Of a DNA stretch of 64,000 bases, positions 53,160 to 64,000 are shown one piece after another (position 1 is the stretch's first letter; each line of letters begins with the position of its first letter). The notes under the pieces are model-generated. The model was given only the letters and a program-made list of their open reading frames with translations, searched no databases and was not told where the DNA came from. This DNA is from Scortum barcoo. Lineage: Eukaryota > Chordata > Actinopteri > Centrarchiformes > Terapontidae. Made by a program: the position numbers and the translations under genes. The stretch covers positions 9,732,880 through 9,796,879 of the forward strand of contig CM041538.1 in the NCBI GenBank assembly GCA_023238725.1. Reading direction: 5' to 3'.

Positions 53160-53415
53160 GGTTACTACAGTAGTTGCTATAGTAACAGAATTCAGTGCAG
53201 TGGTCCCCGGGCCTCTGTCCCAACATGTCTTCTGCCCTCTCGGATGCCCCGTCGCCTAGCAGTGGGACAGCTCAGCGCTCTGTTGGGCCATGGCTGCAGG
53301 AAGATCCATAAATTCAGATGGACATAGCAGCCTCTCCAGTGTGTTGATTAGCGAGTGGTGATGGATGAAGTCCTCACAGAAGTACAAAAAGCCTGCACTG
53401 ATCTCTCAAGGGGCT

Positions 53416-53439
53416 CAGCAGCAGCAGCAGCAGCAGCAG
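53416..53439. repeat. (CAG)8 trinucleotide repeat
   Basis: Uninterrupted 24-nt run about 260 nt upstream of the start codon in transcript order. It may lie in 5'UTR or intron. Confidence 0.95.
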
Positions 53440-53594
53440 AGGTGGGGTAAGACTCCTCTCTGTAGCCCTGTGGAAGAGAAATTGTTCAATGAGGAAGAGG
53501 AAGGCCAGGAAAGGGAGTGAAAAGGGAGGGGAGAGACAGATTTAGTCTCAAAAAGGAGGGAGGAACCAGGGAGACACAGTGAAAGCCAGACTAA

Positions 53595-53614
53595 GAGAGA
53601 GAGAGAGAGAGAAA
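53595..53614. repeat. (AG)n tract
   Basis: Short, nearly pure GA run. Confidence 0.9.
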
Positions 53615-56600
53615 GAGCATGAGATCCCATTGACCCATGCAGTTCCCAGTCTAACAAGACAAATCTACCCAGTTCATATTCAGCGTCCAGTGAAGGACCG
53701 CCCAGTCCTACATTGTTCCTCCAGCTAATCAATCTTGGCTTTGGCAAAGGGCAAACACCCTGTCTTTCACCGTGATGACCATAGACAACAGCAGGTCCCA
53801 ACCTGGGGCCCCTGAGGCCCAGCTCTTTAAGCTGCCTGCCCACCGGAAAGAGTTCAAACACAAAGGAAGCCATTGATCTTGTAAAAAGCTGTGCTTAATG
53901 CCCAAACAGGGCCTGAAGTGGGCATTATGTCAGAGGCTCTGGGGGTAAAATGAGCCAATTTGAGAGAAGCAGCAGGTTGCCATCACTGCTACGCTGGCTG
54001 ACTGCAGTGGTTGGTTGTATGGCTGAGTGACTTGCTGGCTGGCTGCCTGTACAGCTTACTAATTGGCCAGTGTCCTGGCTGCTATGAACGCCTATATGAA
54101 GCTTGTTTGCATCTGAGACAAAGGGAAGAGTACAGTTACCATGATAGCCAAATAATAGTGGGTTTCTGAGCCAATAATATTAATATTACCATGACAACAT
54201 ATAAGACAATAGTTGTTTCACATAAACAACACATGAAATAAACAACTATGATACAGATCCCTAAGATTTGTTGTTTTTTTGTTTTTATTTCAATGTGACC
54301 ATGATGCATATTGAGTGGAACATTTATACAGTTGGACAATCAACTTGTCATTACTCTCTGGTGAACAAATGAACTCAACTTGTTTGGTTTTCTTAATTTC
54401 AGCTTTAACTACACTTTAACTATACTTCCATGTTTAAAAAGCTGCAAAGGTTATATCTAATTATTTCTTTGAAAGATTTTTTAGGCCAAAGCTCTAGTAA
54501 TAAAATCAATAATAAAGCCTTTATTTACACATCATCTTTCAAAAACACAACTGTTCTTTACAGTAAAACAAGCAGTGAAAAAATAAGTAAAATCCAAAAT
54601 GTCAAAGATCAAATGAGATCAAAACAATTACAATGGATTACCATCAGGTAAGGGAAGATTTAAAAGAAGATTCTGTCTGCCAGAGGCTTAATCAGGCTTA
54701 TAGGGAGTTAGCAGACCAAAGATTTAACAGAAAGGGCAGCAAGGATCAGTGTGATCTGGTTGCAGTGTTTTGAATTAAATAATGCTTTTAGATTGGAGAG
54801 TTAATACTGTTTGTGCTTATAATGATTTCTGATCTGTCTTTTAATTGCAGGACATGGTTATTGTCTGTTTCTGGTTCTTAATTTGAGCAAGGAAAGACAT
54901 GATACAGGACACACCGGTGGGACTTAGTCCTAACACAGAGTCACGTGTCATCTGCATGGGGCTTCATAATGCTACTGAAATTCTCCATCAGCACACTCTA
55001 AGTACAGTTCTCCATTGCCAGAAATAACAGATACAAGTTTATTCCTTCTTTTTTAACTTCTACATAGAAAAACAAGTTTGTAGACAGCATGTGGTCATCA
55101 TTTGGAGGTAACTTAATTAAAATCTTGTGTCCCTTGTTCATTTTCAACACTACTAATTTAACTGTCCTCAATTAAATATAAATCTAAAATAGCTTTTTAA
55201 TTGAGCACTATTCTGTTTGAGTTTATTTTTTACTTATGGACCAACATAGAATGAGTTTACTTTATAACAACAATTGAAAATGACTTCCTCAGACCCACAG
55301 TACCCATTCCAAAAAGAGACTAGAGCCAGGATCAGGACTCACATTTTCATGGGTGCCCTCCACTTTGACTTGAGTTTCCTGGCTGTAGTCTGCAGTGTCA
55401 GCTAAAAACCCAACCCATTGCAATTCTCCAGTAAAGTCTGCCCACCCAGTTCACTCCTGTCTCAGCCTCCCTCCCCTCCCCTCCATCCCTCCCTCAGTGC
55501 CGTCTGGGGAGAGTGAAGAGCGAAGACATCACACTGGCCCAGATGGCTGGCGGCTAACCAACTGCAGCCAAAGGTAATCGGAAGCAGATGGCAAACCTTT
55601 TGGTGACGAGAGCAGGGGGAACAAGTTGCCTCCTGAAAAGAGGAGGAAAAAAGAAAAAAGGAGCGCAAAGCCCAAGGGGAATGAAAGAGAGACAGCGGAG
55701 TGTAAGCTGTTCGAGCCAGCTGGGAGAGCCATTCTTGAGTGTTAATACCCTGAACTGAGTGTGGAGGAATGAGTTGAAAAGAGCCCTAATATGCCTCTCA
55801 TTTCATTTCAAACAGCCACGGGAAGGTACAGTACAAGGAGAGCTTGCTTAAAAAGCACTGAGGGGTCTTTGTACTGTTGCAGCTTCCCTCATACGTGGAA
55901 CAACTGAAAGTCTTTCTCTCTTCCCCTCCCTCAGGCTTTCTCCCAGTCATTTCCTGCACAAGCCAAACTCTCCTCCATTTTCATTACTTCTTCTGCTCCC
56001 ACTCTCAATTTATTGTGGGGTTATTAAACTTGCAGCTTGATATCAAGTGCTTTTCATTACTGCTAACTCTCTTCTTGTTTATTTAAACAAGAGAAAGAGG
56101 GAGAGACCGGACCCCCCAGTGCTGTCCCCTGGTGCTTTTTAAGTAAGGCTGCTTAAAAAGATTGGTGGACAGCCTTCGAAAGATCCCCACAACAACATGC
56201 ATGCACTGCCTTCGTGGTAAATTATTACTCTATTATAAACCACGCTGAAATGCAGCTAATTTAAGAGTGAGCTGTCTCGCAGAGGTGATGGTGTCGTACA
56301 TCTTCCGCGGTCTGTTGTGCAAAACTTTCCCTCTGGGCTGTATCACTTTTGGAGAAATAAAAAGCGTATGTTTGTCAGCAGGCCAAAGCGAGCGCATACG
56401 CTGACTCTCCGTGTTTTGCTTGGATCGGCCCCGAGTATCCACCGTATAGCCGCAATCACGGCCAAGAGAGAAAGCGGTCCGAGCTGCAGACAGGCCACAC
56501 AATTTCCAACGCAATCGCAATTTGCAAAAGAGAAGAGAAGGAGGGGAGAAGAAAGGGGTCGTTGTTAACAAGAGAGAGAAAAGTTGGAGCGCTCAGGATA

Positions 56601-58591
56601 ATTAGGTGGGAATTTAAGGGTGGGCCAAATTTGCGATGCAATCAAGCCAGTGGACCCAGAAGTGCTTTGACACGTCATGTTTTTTTTTTCATCTTGTCAT
56701 CTACTAGTGAGCAGTGCTTTTTAATGTGGTGTAAGGGATGTACAGTGAGCTTTTTTTTTCCTCTGAAGACTAGAGCTAACTATGCTGTCCTTGTCTTCAA
56801 CTATTGCCAGGGAGAGTGGAGCTATCCGAAAACTAGCACACTAATCAAAGCCATATGACCGGCTCAAAGTAAAGTCTGTGTGGAGCGAACAGATGCTAAG
56901 TGTCCCTCAGCTTAGCTTCAAGTCTAGCACTCCCCCACCTCTCTCTCTCTCTCACACACACACACACAGTTTCTACTTTGATCAGGGAGTAGCTCATGAA
57001 TCAGCTTTAGGTTCAGTTTATTATTTCATTAAACTGGCAGTGCAGCTTCTCTTCTCTAATAAGACCGGGAGGCTCCGGGATCAAATGGCCCATAATGTCA
57101 CAAGTCAGATGCAGCGTTTTCAGACAGCCTCAGCAGCAATTACGCCCTCATTGGGGGAAAAAAACAGGAGTCTGGATCCACACAGACCTCCAATGTGAGA
57201 CCCTGAACAGGTGATAGAAATACCACAAAGAACAGGGGATATTTCTCAGACTAAACTCTTAATTATCTCTGTCTGCTGCAAAGACAGAAAGAGAAAGAGG
57301 CAGGCATTCCTTTCTCAATTTCCCCAAATAAACAGTGTGCAGATGAAAAGTGGGAACATAAACAGGCCGGAGAACCTCGGATATGCTCCCCTCACTCTGA
57401 AAATGTGCCTCTCGAGTCTGAAACAATATTTAGTGAGAGAGAGAGCTGACTCGACACGAAAGTGAGTCAGCCAGCAGCACTGGGAACAGAGCACAGATGG
57501 CAGTGGAAGGTTTTCTGTCTTTTATCATATCCATTTCTGCACTGTTTTCTAATCTTCTTTAGGGCTGCCAAAACTGTCCAAAACACCTAAAATATGCTCA
57601 CTTTATATCGGTCAGAAGAAAAGTGGCCAATCTTCATGTTTGAGATAATGGAGCTATGAATGGCGTGTTTTTTGCTTAAATTCATGTCAAAATCAATTAA
57701 GCTTGTTTCAGCTCTGATCTTCTTAAAATCCCATCAAGCTTTCAGTGCGTAACCCTTTACAGGGATGCAAAATTTAGCATATGTCCTGTGATTGTCCTGT
57801 AAAAGTGTGTGTTTGCTGGGGAAAAATTCTGTATAGTGATGCAACAATTCAATATGTGGTATCGCCACCATTACAAGTAACACTGCATTCATGTTGCCAT
57901 ACATACCGGTCTTCTAGTTGTTCTAGTCCATGTCGAAAGCTACTGAACCCGTAATTGCACCTTGCATGAAGGCCTCTGCCATCACTGTATGAATGTGTGA
58001 GTAGCATGCTAAGTAAAGTGCTGTGAGTGGTCATCAGACTAGAAAAGAGCTGTGTAAGTGCAAGTCTATTTATTACTTACCATTTAACGCATACGGTATC
58101 ACATCAGTGCTTGTTATGGACAAATGAAACAGAGAAAATGTTGGATTGTGCGTCACTAATGTGCATGTATGAACATCCAAAAACCTGAGAAACCAAATAC
58201 ATATATAAAATGTAACATATAAAAAGATATTCGATATAATATCATACTATCTCTGCGCAGCATGGACAAGTTAAACACATGCGTTTATATGGGATTAAAC
58301 TTTGACCGAACCATTACCATAAACAGAACAATGCCTCCAAAAGATCAGCAATACAACAGATGTGCAATACAGTCATAAACCTGCAGATTTCTGCAAAGTC
58401 AGCTGATCAAATGAGTCATCTATCGTTTCTGCTGTTCACTGAGGGAAGACAGACCTGCACACATGTCCTTGATTACTCCATCTGTGCCTCTGAAAGTGAG
58501 CCTCAACATGTTGGTGGTATAATCTATCATCTTCTTTTCCATCAGTGAGAAGCTGCAGGTTGCGGATCTACTGTCAGCCACATCATCCCTT

Positions 58592-58609
58592 GCACACACA
58601 CACACACAC
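58592..58609. repeat. (CA)9 microsatellite
   Basis: 18-nt CA run left of the proposed promoter. Confidence 0.9.
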
Positions 58610-58939
58610 GCACCGACTGCCTTATCATCAGCCAATGAGGAGATCCCAGCCATAACTTACAGCTCTTGAGGAAAGGAGCCAATCCAAACATAGATTTTAG
58701 GAAGAATACAACAGAAACACCACAAGTCCACAGAGGTGCTCATCATGAGCCCGTGACAACACACAGAAAACACCAAGCAGACTGAATAAAGGCGACATGC
58801 ACAGTGTGCAGGGATCTTTGTGGGGAAATGAGCGTGCTTCACGTTACGCACAGCCTCCTGCCAGCATCATGTCATGACCGCTTTCATGCACCAGGTCTGC
58901 ATGAAGACGCGCAGAGCGTGGCCGGGCTCGAGCACCTAC

Positions 58940-59080
58940 CTTCCCGCGTCCCCCTGCAGAAGTTCCCGCTGTGGGTCTGTCCCCGGTCCTCCGCGGCACA
59001 GCGGATGACTGAGGAGATTCAACTTCTCCCACTTCCAGAGCCGCAGCCTGCCGTCAGCTCATCCACACTTAGATTAGTAC
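58940..59080 (-). promoter_or_regulatory. adamts10: Candidate adamts10 untranslated exon 1 and CpG-rich promoter
   Basis: On the minus strand a consensus donor GAAG|GTAGGT lies at 58940/58939. It is preceded by a GC- and CpG-rich segment (58900-59060) that stands out from the AT-rich surroundings. An ETS-type ACAGGAAGTG is found at about 59080-59089. There is no long ORF in sense. This fits a non-coding first exon, but the transcription start is not determinable by eye. Confidence 0.45.
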
Positions 59081-59160
59081 ACTTCCTGTCACAAATGGCA
59101 AAATAAATGTCTGCAAAGGTTTTTACTAAAGTAAGCTGAGTTGTGGGTGTATTTTCAGGG

Positions 59161-59190
59161 ATGGTGGTCTGACTTGATTAAGACCACCAT
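59161..59190. repeat. Perfect hairpin, 10-bp arms, 10-nt loop
   Basis: ATGGTGGTCT and AGACCACCAT are exact reverse complements directly abutting the repeat that begins at 59191. Confidence 0.95.
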
Positions 59191-59590
59191 GCAGTGGTGA
59201 AAAGTAATTAAATGTATTTGAGTATATATATTGAGTATATATATATATATTATGCTTCTTCATATTTGTACTGGAAATACTGTACAACTCTGTATGTGTT
59301 ATATGTTTATATATTAAGCTACACAGAAGTATATAAAGTAATTACCCTCATTTTTAGGAGCTGCAGCATTAAAGTGACACTTTATACATATTATATTATT
59401 GGATTCACTGGGTAAATTATTCTAAAATTGACCATGCTGCATAATAAGTACTTACATTTTAATTTAAGGACATTTTGATGCTTATACTTTTACCTTACTT
59501 TGAATATTCTATACTTTTGTTTTTATAGAGTTTAGTATTTGTACAGTGTATTCATGGATGTTTCATTCTTAAAATAAGTTCCAACCTGTA
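59191..59590 (+). mobile_element. Degenerate CAGTGGTGGAAAGTAA-type interspersed element
   Basis: It begins CAGTGGTGAAAAGTAATTAA and follows the order AGTATATAAAGTAATTA, GCTGCAGCATTAAAGTGACA, CATGCTGCATAATAAGTACT, ACTTTTACCTTACTTTGA of a very common teleost non-autonomous DNA element (hAT-like in my recollection). Confidence 0.7.
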
Positions 59591-60520
59591 ATAACCCCGA
59601 TTCTTAGTGTGAGTTTTACTGCCCAACTTTGCACACGTCTTGTATTAGGCTTCAAGCACAACATTTTTTTATTTTTGTGTGTATCACTGATGCAGAGAAC
59701 TCAAAAATGCACCACCCAATTTGATTTAAATGTTTTTTATTATCTCTTTGCACATGCTGGGACCCCGGAGTCTCAACCCTCTGAGAGTGGCTCCAACAGT
59801 CGAAAATACTGGAGCTGTACAGAAGGTCAGTACTGAGATGTTACCAACGTGTCGGTGTCTTGATAAAATCCTTACACATGTGACATTACTTTTCTGCAGT
59901 CTGAGGCTAAGGTAACTAGTGGGAAAAACACCTTTAATAATGACACAAAATCTGAAAAAATGTAAAAACAATAATGAATTAGTTATCATAACAGTCTGTC
60001 ATCAGTTAATGATATTATTTCAACCTTTTTTGAGAGTAGAGGACCAAATGTTGGTCATGTATCAGAAAATCTGAAAGAGTGATGTTTGCCAAACTTTTTC
60101 CAGATAACCATTTTTTAAATGTTTCCCTGGAATAAATAGGTAATCATGCGAAAATAATGAAAAATAAACAAATACATGAATAAAATGTTTGCAGCTCTTG
60201 TTTCCAAATGGTTTTGTTTTTGTTGTGTGATTATTCAAAGTTCAAGTAAAGGGGAAACACATGCAATTGAAGAAGAAATTCACTCTGCTTTTTTGTCAAA
60301 ACATACACTTTGTTTCTCGCATGCATGAAGTCTGAGACCTGAGCCTTTGAGAGAAAATGACCACTGAAACGAAAGCTAATATCGGAGCTTTAACTTTGAA
60401 GCCACATGTCCCCTTTTCCGGTTTTGTTTGATCTGTCTTTGTGTGACTTGATTCGGCGGCATCCTGCTGATTGGCTGCTGATCTGCGACTCCAAAGAGGC
60501 AGCTGCAGCCGGAGAGGAGG

Positions 60521-60547
60521 GTGTGTGTGTGTGTGTGTGTGTGTGTG
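60521..60547. repeat. (GT)n microsatellite
   Basis: Uninterrupted 27-nt run. Confidence 0.95.
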
Positions 60548-60839
60548 GAGGTTACTGGTTATTGCACAGGTGTTAGAGAGTGTTTGTGTGTGCATGTGTC
60601 ATGATGGTTATTCTGTCACATGATGGTTATGTGACAAAGTACTTCCACTGTGTATCACAAGCACAACACAAGTTCATTTAATAAGAAGTGTAACTTAATA
60701 AATTAGCTTAAAAAAAAAAAGTGATTAAGTGTAATTCCCAAAAAACTCTTTGGTTAAACAGCAATGATAAAAACCTGTTGTGCTAAGTAGTGAGCTTTAG
60801 TAGATGTCAGTAGATGGATTTAATTAACTGCTGAACAGA

Positions 60840-60965
60840 GCCAAGCTACCTTTTCCCCCCCGTTTCCAGTCTTTATGCTAAGCTAAGCTAACAACCCCCA
60901 TCCCCTCCCCATTTATTACATCTGTTACTTTATATTTAACACAGGGACATGATAGTGGTATCGAT
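60840..60965. repeat. Interspersed repeat with GCTAAGCTAAGCTAAC
   Basis: The TTATGCTAAGCTAAGCTAAC block with surrounding text is a familiar percomorph repeat. Boundaries are uncertain. Confidence 0.5.
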
Positions 60966-61054
60966 CTTCTCATCTAACTCTCAACAAAAAAGGCCAATAA
61001 ACACATTGTGCAGAATGTTGAACTATTCCTTTAAACAGGAAGCAGCTTTGTGAG

Positions 61055-61092
61055 TGTGAGTGTGAGTGTGTGTGTGTGTGTGTGTGTGCGTG
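61055..61092. repeat. TG/TGAG microsatellite
   Basis: A compound TGTGAG and TG run with one CG interruption. Confidence 0.9.
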
Positions 61093-63169
61093 TCATTGTC
61101 TCCAACCCACACTTGTTCACAGCACCTAGATGAACAGATATATCTTTGTCTCTGACGCAACAGCATCTCTCTGCTGAGCCGTGAAGCAGTGAAATGTAAG
61201 TACCTTTTGTTGTTATATCTGATTGAACAGCAGACATCTCTGTGTTGCTGGATTATACATGTTTCCCATGTAGAGTCACACTGTAGATGATGATTTGATG
61301 GGGTTAAGGCTGGGCAAAAAAAAGTTGTACTGAAGTAAGTGGATTTATCAATAAAACCTACAGTACGGTTTGAAATCAAGCATATTAATTCTGTGTTTCT
61401 CTCTTAAATGTCATATGCTGGAGATTACACATGTTAGACATCCATCTACGTGTCCAAAGTGTATTTTAACATTTTATTTCAGCAAGCCACAGCCTCATGA
61501 GCAAAACTGTATGCCCTCGAGAGCTTTAAAGTGACTTTGTAGATTTTAAATTAAATCCAAAAAGAGTCTGTCAAACTACAATAATGTTTATCTTCTTACT
61601 GATCATTTAAATTCAAGCAAAAAATCCCCAGTTAAAATGTTTTTTCCCTTTTTTTTTGTATTTCCACAGCTGTGTCTGAGTTGGGGGGAAAAAAAAGAAT
61701 AAAAAGAGTGTTAGCACCGCAGTCGGTCTGAGGCATTGTTGGCTTACAAAAGTAGAGATTACATGTGCAAAATATAAATAGCTGCTTTTATTGTGCCTTG
61801 GAATAGAAAACCAAGAATGGGTAGGTTTCAACACACCGAAGAGGCCTCTCTCTGTGTGTGCGTGTGTTTTATCGCTTGTAACTTTTCTTGAAATTACTGG
61901 ATGTGTTTTTGGTCCTGGATTGAAGTATATCTGCGAAATGTTCCAGCCGCAGTCGGACGATATAGTCCTGCTTGTGAATTCGCAGTATGAATTTGAATAT
62001 TACATTTAGTTTCAGATGAAGCCAAAAAAGGGCCTTATTATAACTTCACAAATGGTTTGCTGCAGGTGTTTTTATTAACAGAAATGACGACTGAGGTTGT
62101 GCTGCGTGTGTTTTTGTAACCCTGTAACCCTGTTCTGGGTTGGTAGTGTTCTCACTACCTGCTGTGGTTAATAAGCTGCTATTACCCACGTCAGGCCTTC
62201 ATCACTATCAACCAACAATACTTTTGATCCGTGAGACACAGTATTTAGATCTTAAAATGTGAATGAAAAAGGCACTTTTTTAGCATAGATTTAAATCTCA
62301 ACAGCTTGATTTTGCTTTGAAACAATTTGTGAATCGTGACAAAGGAACAAATGCAAACTGTTTATCTAAATGTCAAATGTTTCCATCGATGCAGGAACTT
62401 ATGCTTCGGTTTGCGGCATTACAGCCCCTCATCTGATATGCAGAACAACCTCTTATCCAAGTCAGCTTACATCTTTAAATCATCACTAAAACAAAGACCA
62501 GTCTGAGGAAATTCAGGTCATATATATGAAGGTCAAAGGACAAATGATCTGTCGGTGGAAGTTGACGCAGTCTTGAATGTTGATGTACATAATGGAGCAA
62601 TGAGTTTGAGTTGCATAACCCTGAGCTGACTTCCTGATAGCGCAACCAAAATAATCATGACCTAAAATAACTTTAATAGCTGAGCAGTTATCTCTGGAAT
62701 GTTCTAATCTACAGAAAACACAGCTTTTATTAGTTAAAGAAGCAAATTAAATCACTGACCACATGTGTGATTCAGAGAGAGCTTAAATCTCTCGGCACGA
62801 ATGAGTTGCTGAGTCTTAACGCAGTCGGGGAGCTTTGCTTCTTGTGTTTTGGCCATTTACGCAACCGCTGCTCGACCCGGTCATCCCTGCGTCGACGTTA
62901 GCAAGCTGCTGAAGTCATTTTCAGATGTTTGAATGTCATGCTGTAGTGAATAGGCAAAGACGATGTTTCTGTCATATTTTAGGCATGCTAGCAGCAGTGC
63001 AGTCAGTATTTTACACTTTCCATCCTCTTTGTTTTAAACACTATACATTTCCTTTCATATTTTACATATTTTCTTATATTTAAGACTCTTAACTTGCAGT
63101 ACATTTATTTTTGCTGTCCCTTAGTATTTTTACTGTGACTGTTGCACCAAAACACTGAGGTAAATTGTT

Positions 63170-63580
63170 TTTGTCAGTCTGCCACATTGATGCAGATTAA
63201 AATATCCCAACAATTATATGATGGATTGCTGTGAAATTTTTCCCAGATATTCATGGTCCCCAGAGGATGAATCCTAACTGACTTTGGGGATCCTCTGCAA
63301 TTTCCCTCTAGCGCCACCAGCAGGTCAGAGATTTCAGTTGATTTCCAGATAAATGTACAGGACAGATGAAAGGAAAGGATGAGTTGTCAAAAATTCCCTC
63401 TAGCATCTACCAGCATCTAAAAATCTGACTTTATTCCATACTTTTATGACTATATAGCTCTAAAACTAATGATTCCCATGATCCTCAGTTGTTCTTTAGT
63501 GCTGATTAGCAAATGTTGTACCTTAGCACAGTACAGAGCTGTCACCATGGCGGTAGACTTTTGGTCTCCTTTTCTTTAAC
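63170..63580 (+). repeat. Percomorph interspersed repeat, family A (third copy)
   Basis: It contains ATTATATGATGGATTGCTGT, CATGGTCCCCAGAGGATGAA, CCTCTAGCGCCACCAGCAGG and GTGCTGATTAGCAAATGTTG, matching the copies at 34165 and 40560. Confidence 0.7.
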
Positions 63581-64000
63581 ATTGTTAGGAGAAATGAGAA
63601 AGATGGTATCAGCTCTCATGTTTGATTTTACTCAGTTTTTCATGCTGACTAAATGTCTCCACAATTGACATCAAGATTAATCGACCTGGAACACTCCCCT
63701 CTCTCTGAAAGTGAAAAGTTTGACCAGACGACAAACACAATCAGGCTTTTGCTTTGTATTTAACTCCATTTTCTTTGTACCTGAGGGGTCTCTGAGGAAC
63801 CTAAATCATGCCAGAAAAAAAACTCACCCTTCATTCTCAGTGGAAAACAAACACTCAGGCTTGTAGATGTTGGCAAGTGTCAACTTACGTACTCCTCCGC
63901 TTGTTGAAAACAGTGACTCACAGGACTTTTTCCACTGCTCACTGGGTCACTATCTGCTCTTTTGCAACGCCTCATTTACAACAGAATGTTTTTTATATCC

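Larger units (their letters stand above)
53160..58939. other. Probable adamts10 5' intron (upstream of the coding exons)
   Basis: 5.8 kb between the ATG exon and the proposed untranslated exon. It contains a (CAG)8 run, a GA tract and a repeat-free region at 56230-56640 that could be regulatory. I see no protein-coding exon. Confidence 0.5.
59591..64000. other. Upstream flank, no gene seen
   Basis: 4.4 kb to the right edge, AT-rich. It holds TG runs (60521-60547 and 61055-61092), a GCTAAGCTAAGCTAAC repeat near 60880 and a family A copy (63170-63580). No coding exon or RNA gene recognised. Confidence 0.7.

Noticed and set aside
58804..59106. 100-codon plus-strand ORF across the CpG-rich segment
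   Set aside because: Long frames are expected in GC-rich DNA. The splice signal and promoter features favour a minus-strand untranslated exon instead.

Overview
The window looks like nuclear DNA of a ray-finned fish, most likely a percomorph teleost. It is AT-rich, has many short exons with GT-AG introns, is full of CA/TG microsatellites, and carries interspersed repeats I recognise from percomorph genomes. There are no bacterial-type operons, CRISPR arrays or rRNA/tRNA genes. Identifications come from reading translations and splice junctions by eye; no database search was run.

Two protein-coding genes are present, both on the minus strand and head to tail. At the left edge (1-6935) is the 5' half of a long-tailed class I myosin, best called myo1f. 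Twelve consecutive exons (445 codons) encode the N-terminal half of the motor, from just after the start codon through the P-loop, switch I and switch II. The first coding exon was not found, and the rest of the gene lies beyond position 1. From 53159 down to 15889 is a complete adamts10: 25 coding exons, 3333 nt, 1110 residues, every junction in phase. It encodes a signal peptide, prodomain, zinc metalloprotease, disintegrin-like domain, thrombospondin repeat, cysteine-rich domain, spacer, four more thrombospondin repeats and a PLAC domain. From memory, ADAMTS10 and MYO1F are also neighbours in the same orientation on human 19p13.2, which supports both names. They are not known to share a pathway: one product is a secreted matrix protease-like protein linked to fibrillin microfibrils, the other an actin motor of leukocytes.

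Layout: 1-6935 myo1f exons; about 6936-15888 intergenic or unresolved 5' region of myo1f, with repeats, a palindromic X-box-like site and a short orphan ORF; 15889-53159 adamts10 coding exons and introns; 53160-58939 probable first intron; 58940 to about 59080 a probable untranslated first exon with a CpG-rich promoter; 59160-64000 non-coding, repeat-rich upstream DNA.

I see no hidden new multi-gene system. The most interesting signals are structural. The zinc-site exon of adamts10 is bracketed by complementary UG and CA repeats. An inverted pair of interspersed repeats encloses exons 7-11, which together form an in-frame 585-nt block. A strikingly interlocked double inverted repeat lies in intron 1-2. 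The weak propeptide cleavage site typical of ADAMTS10 is retained.
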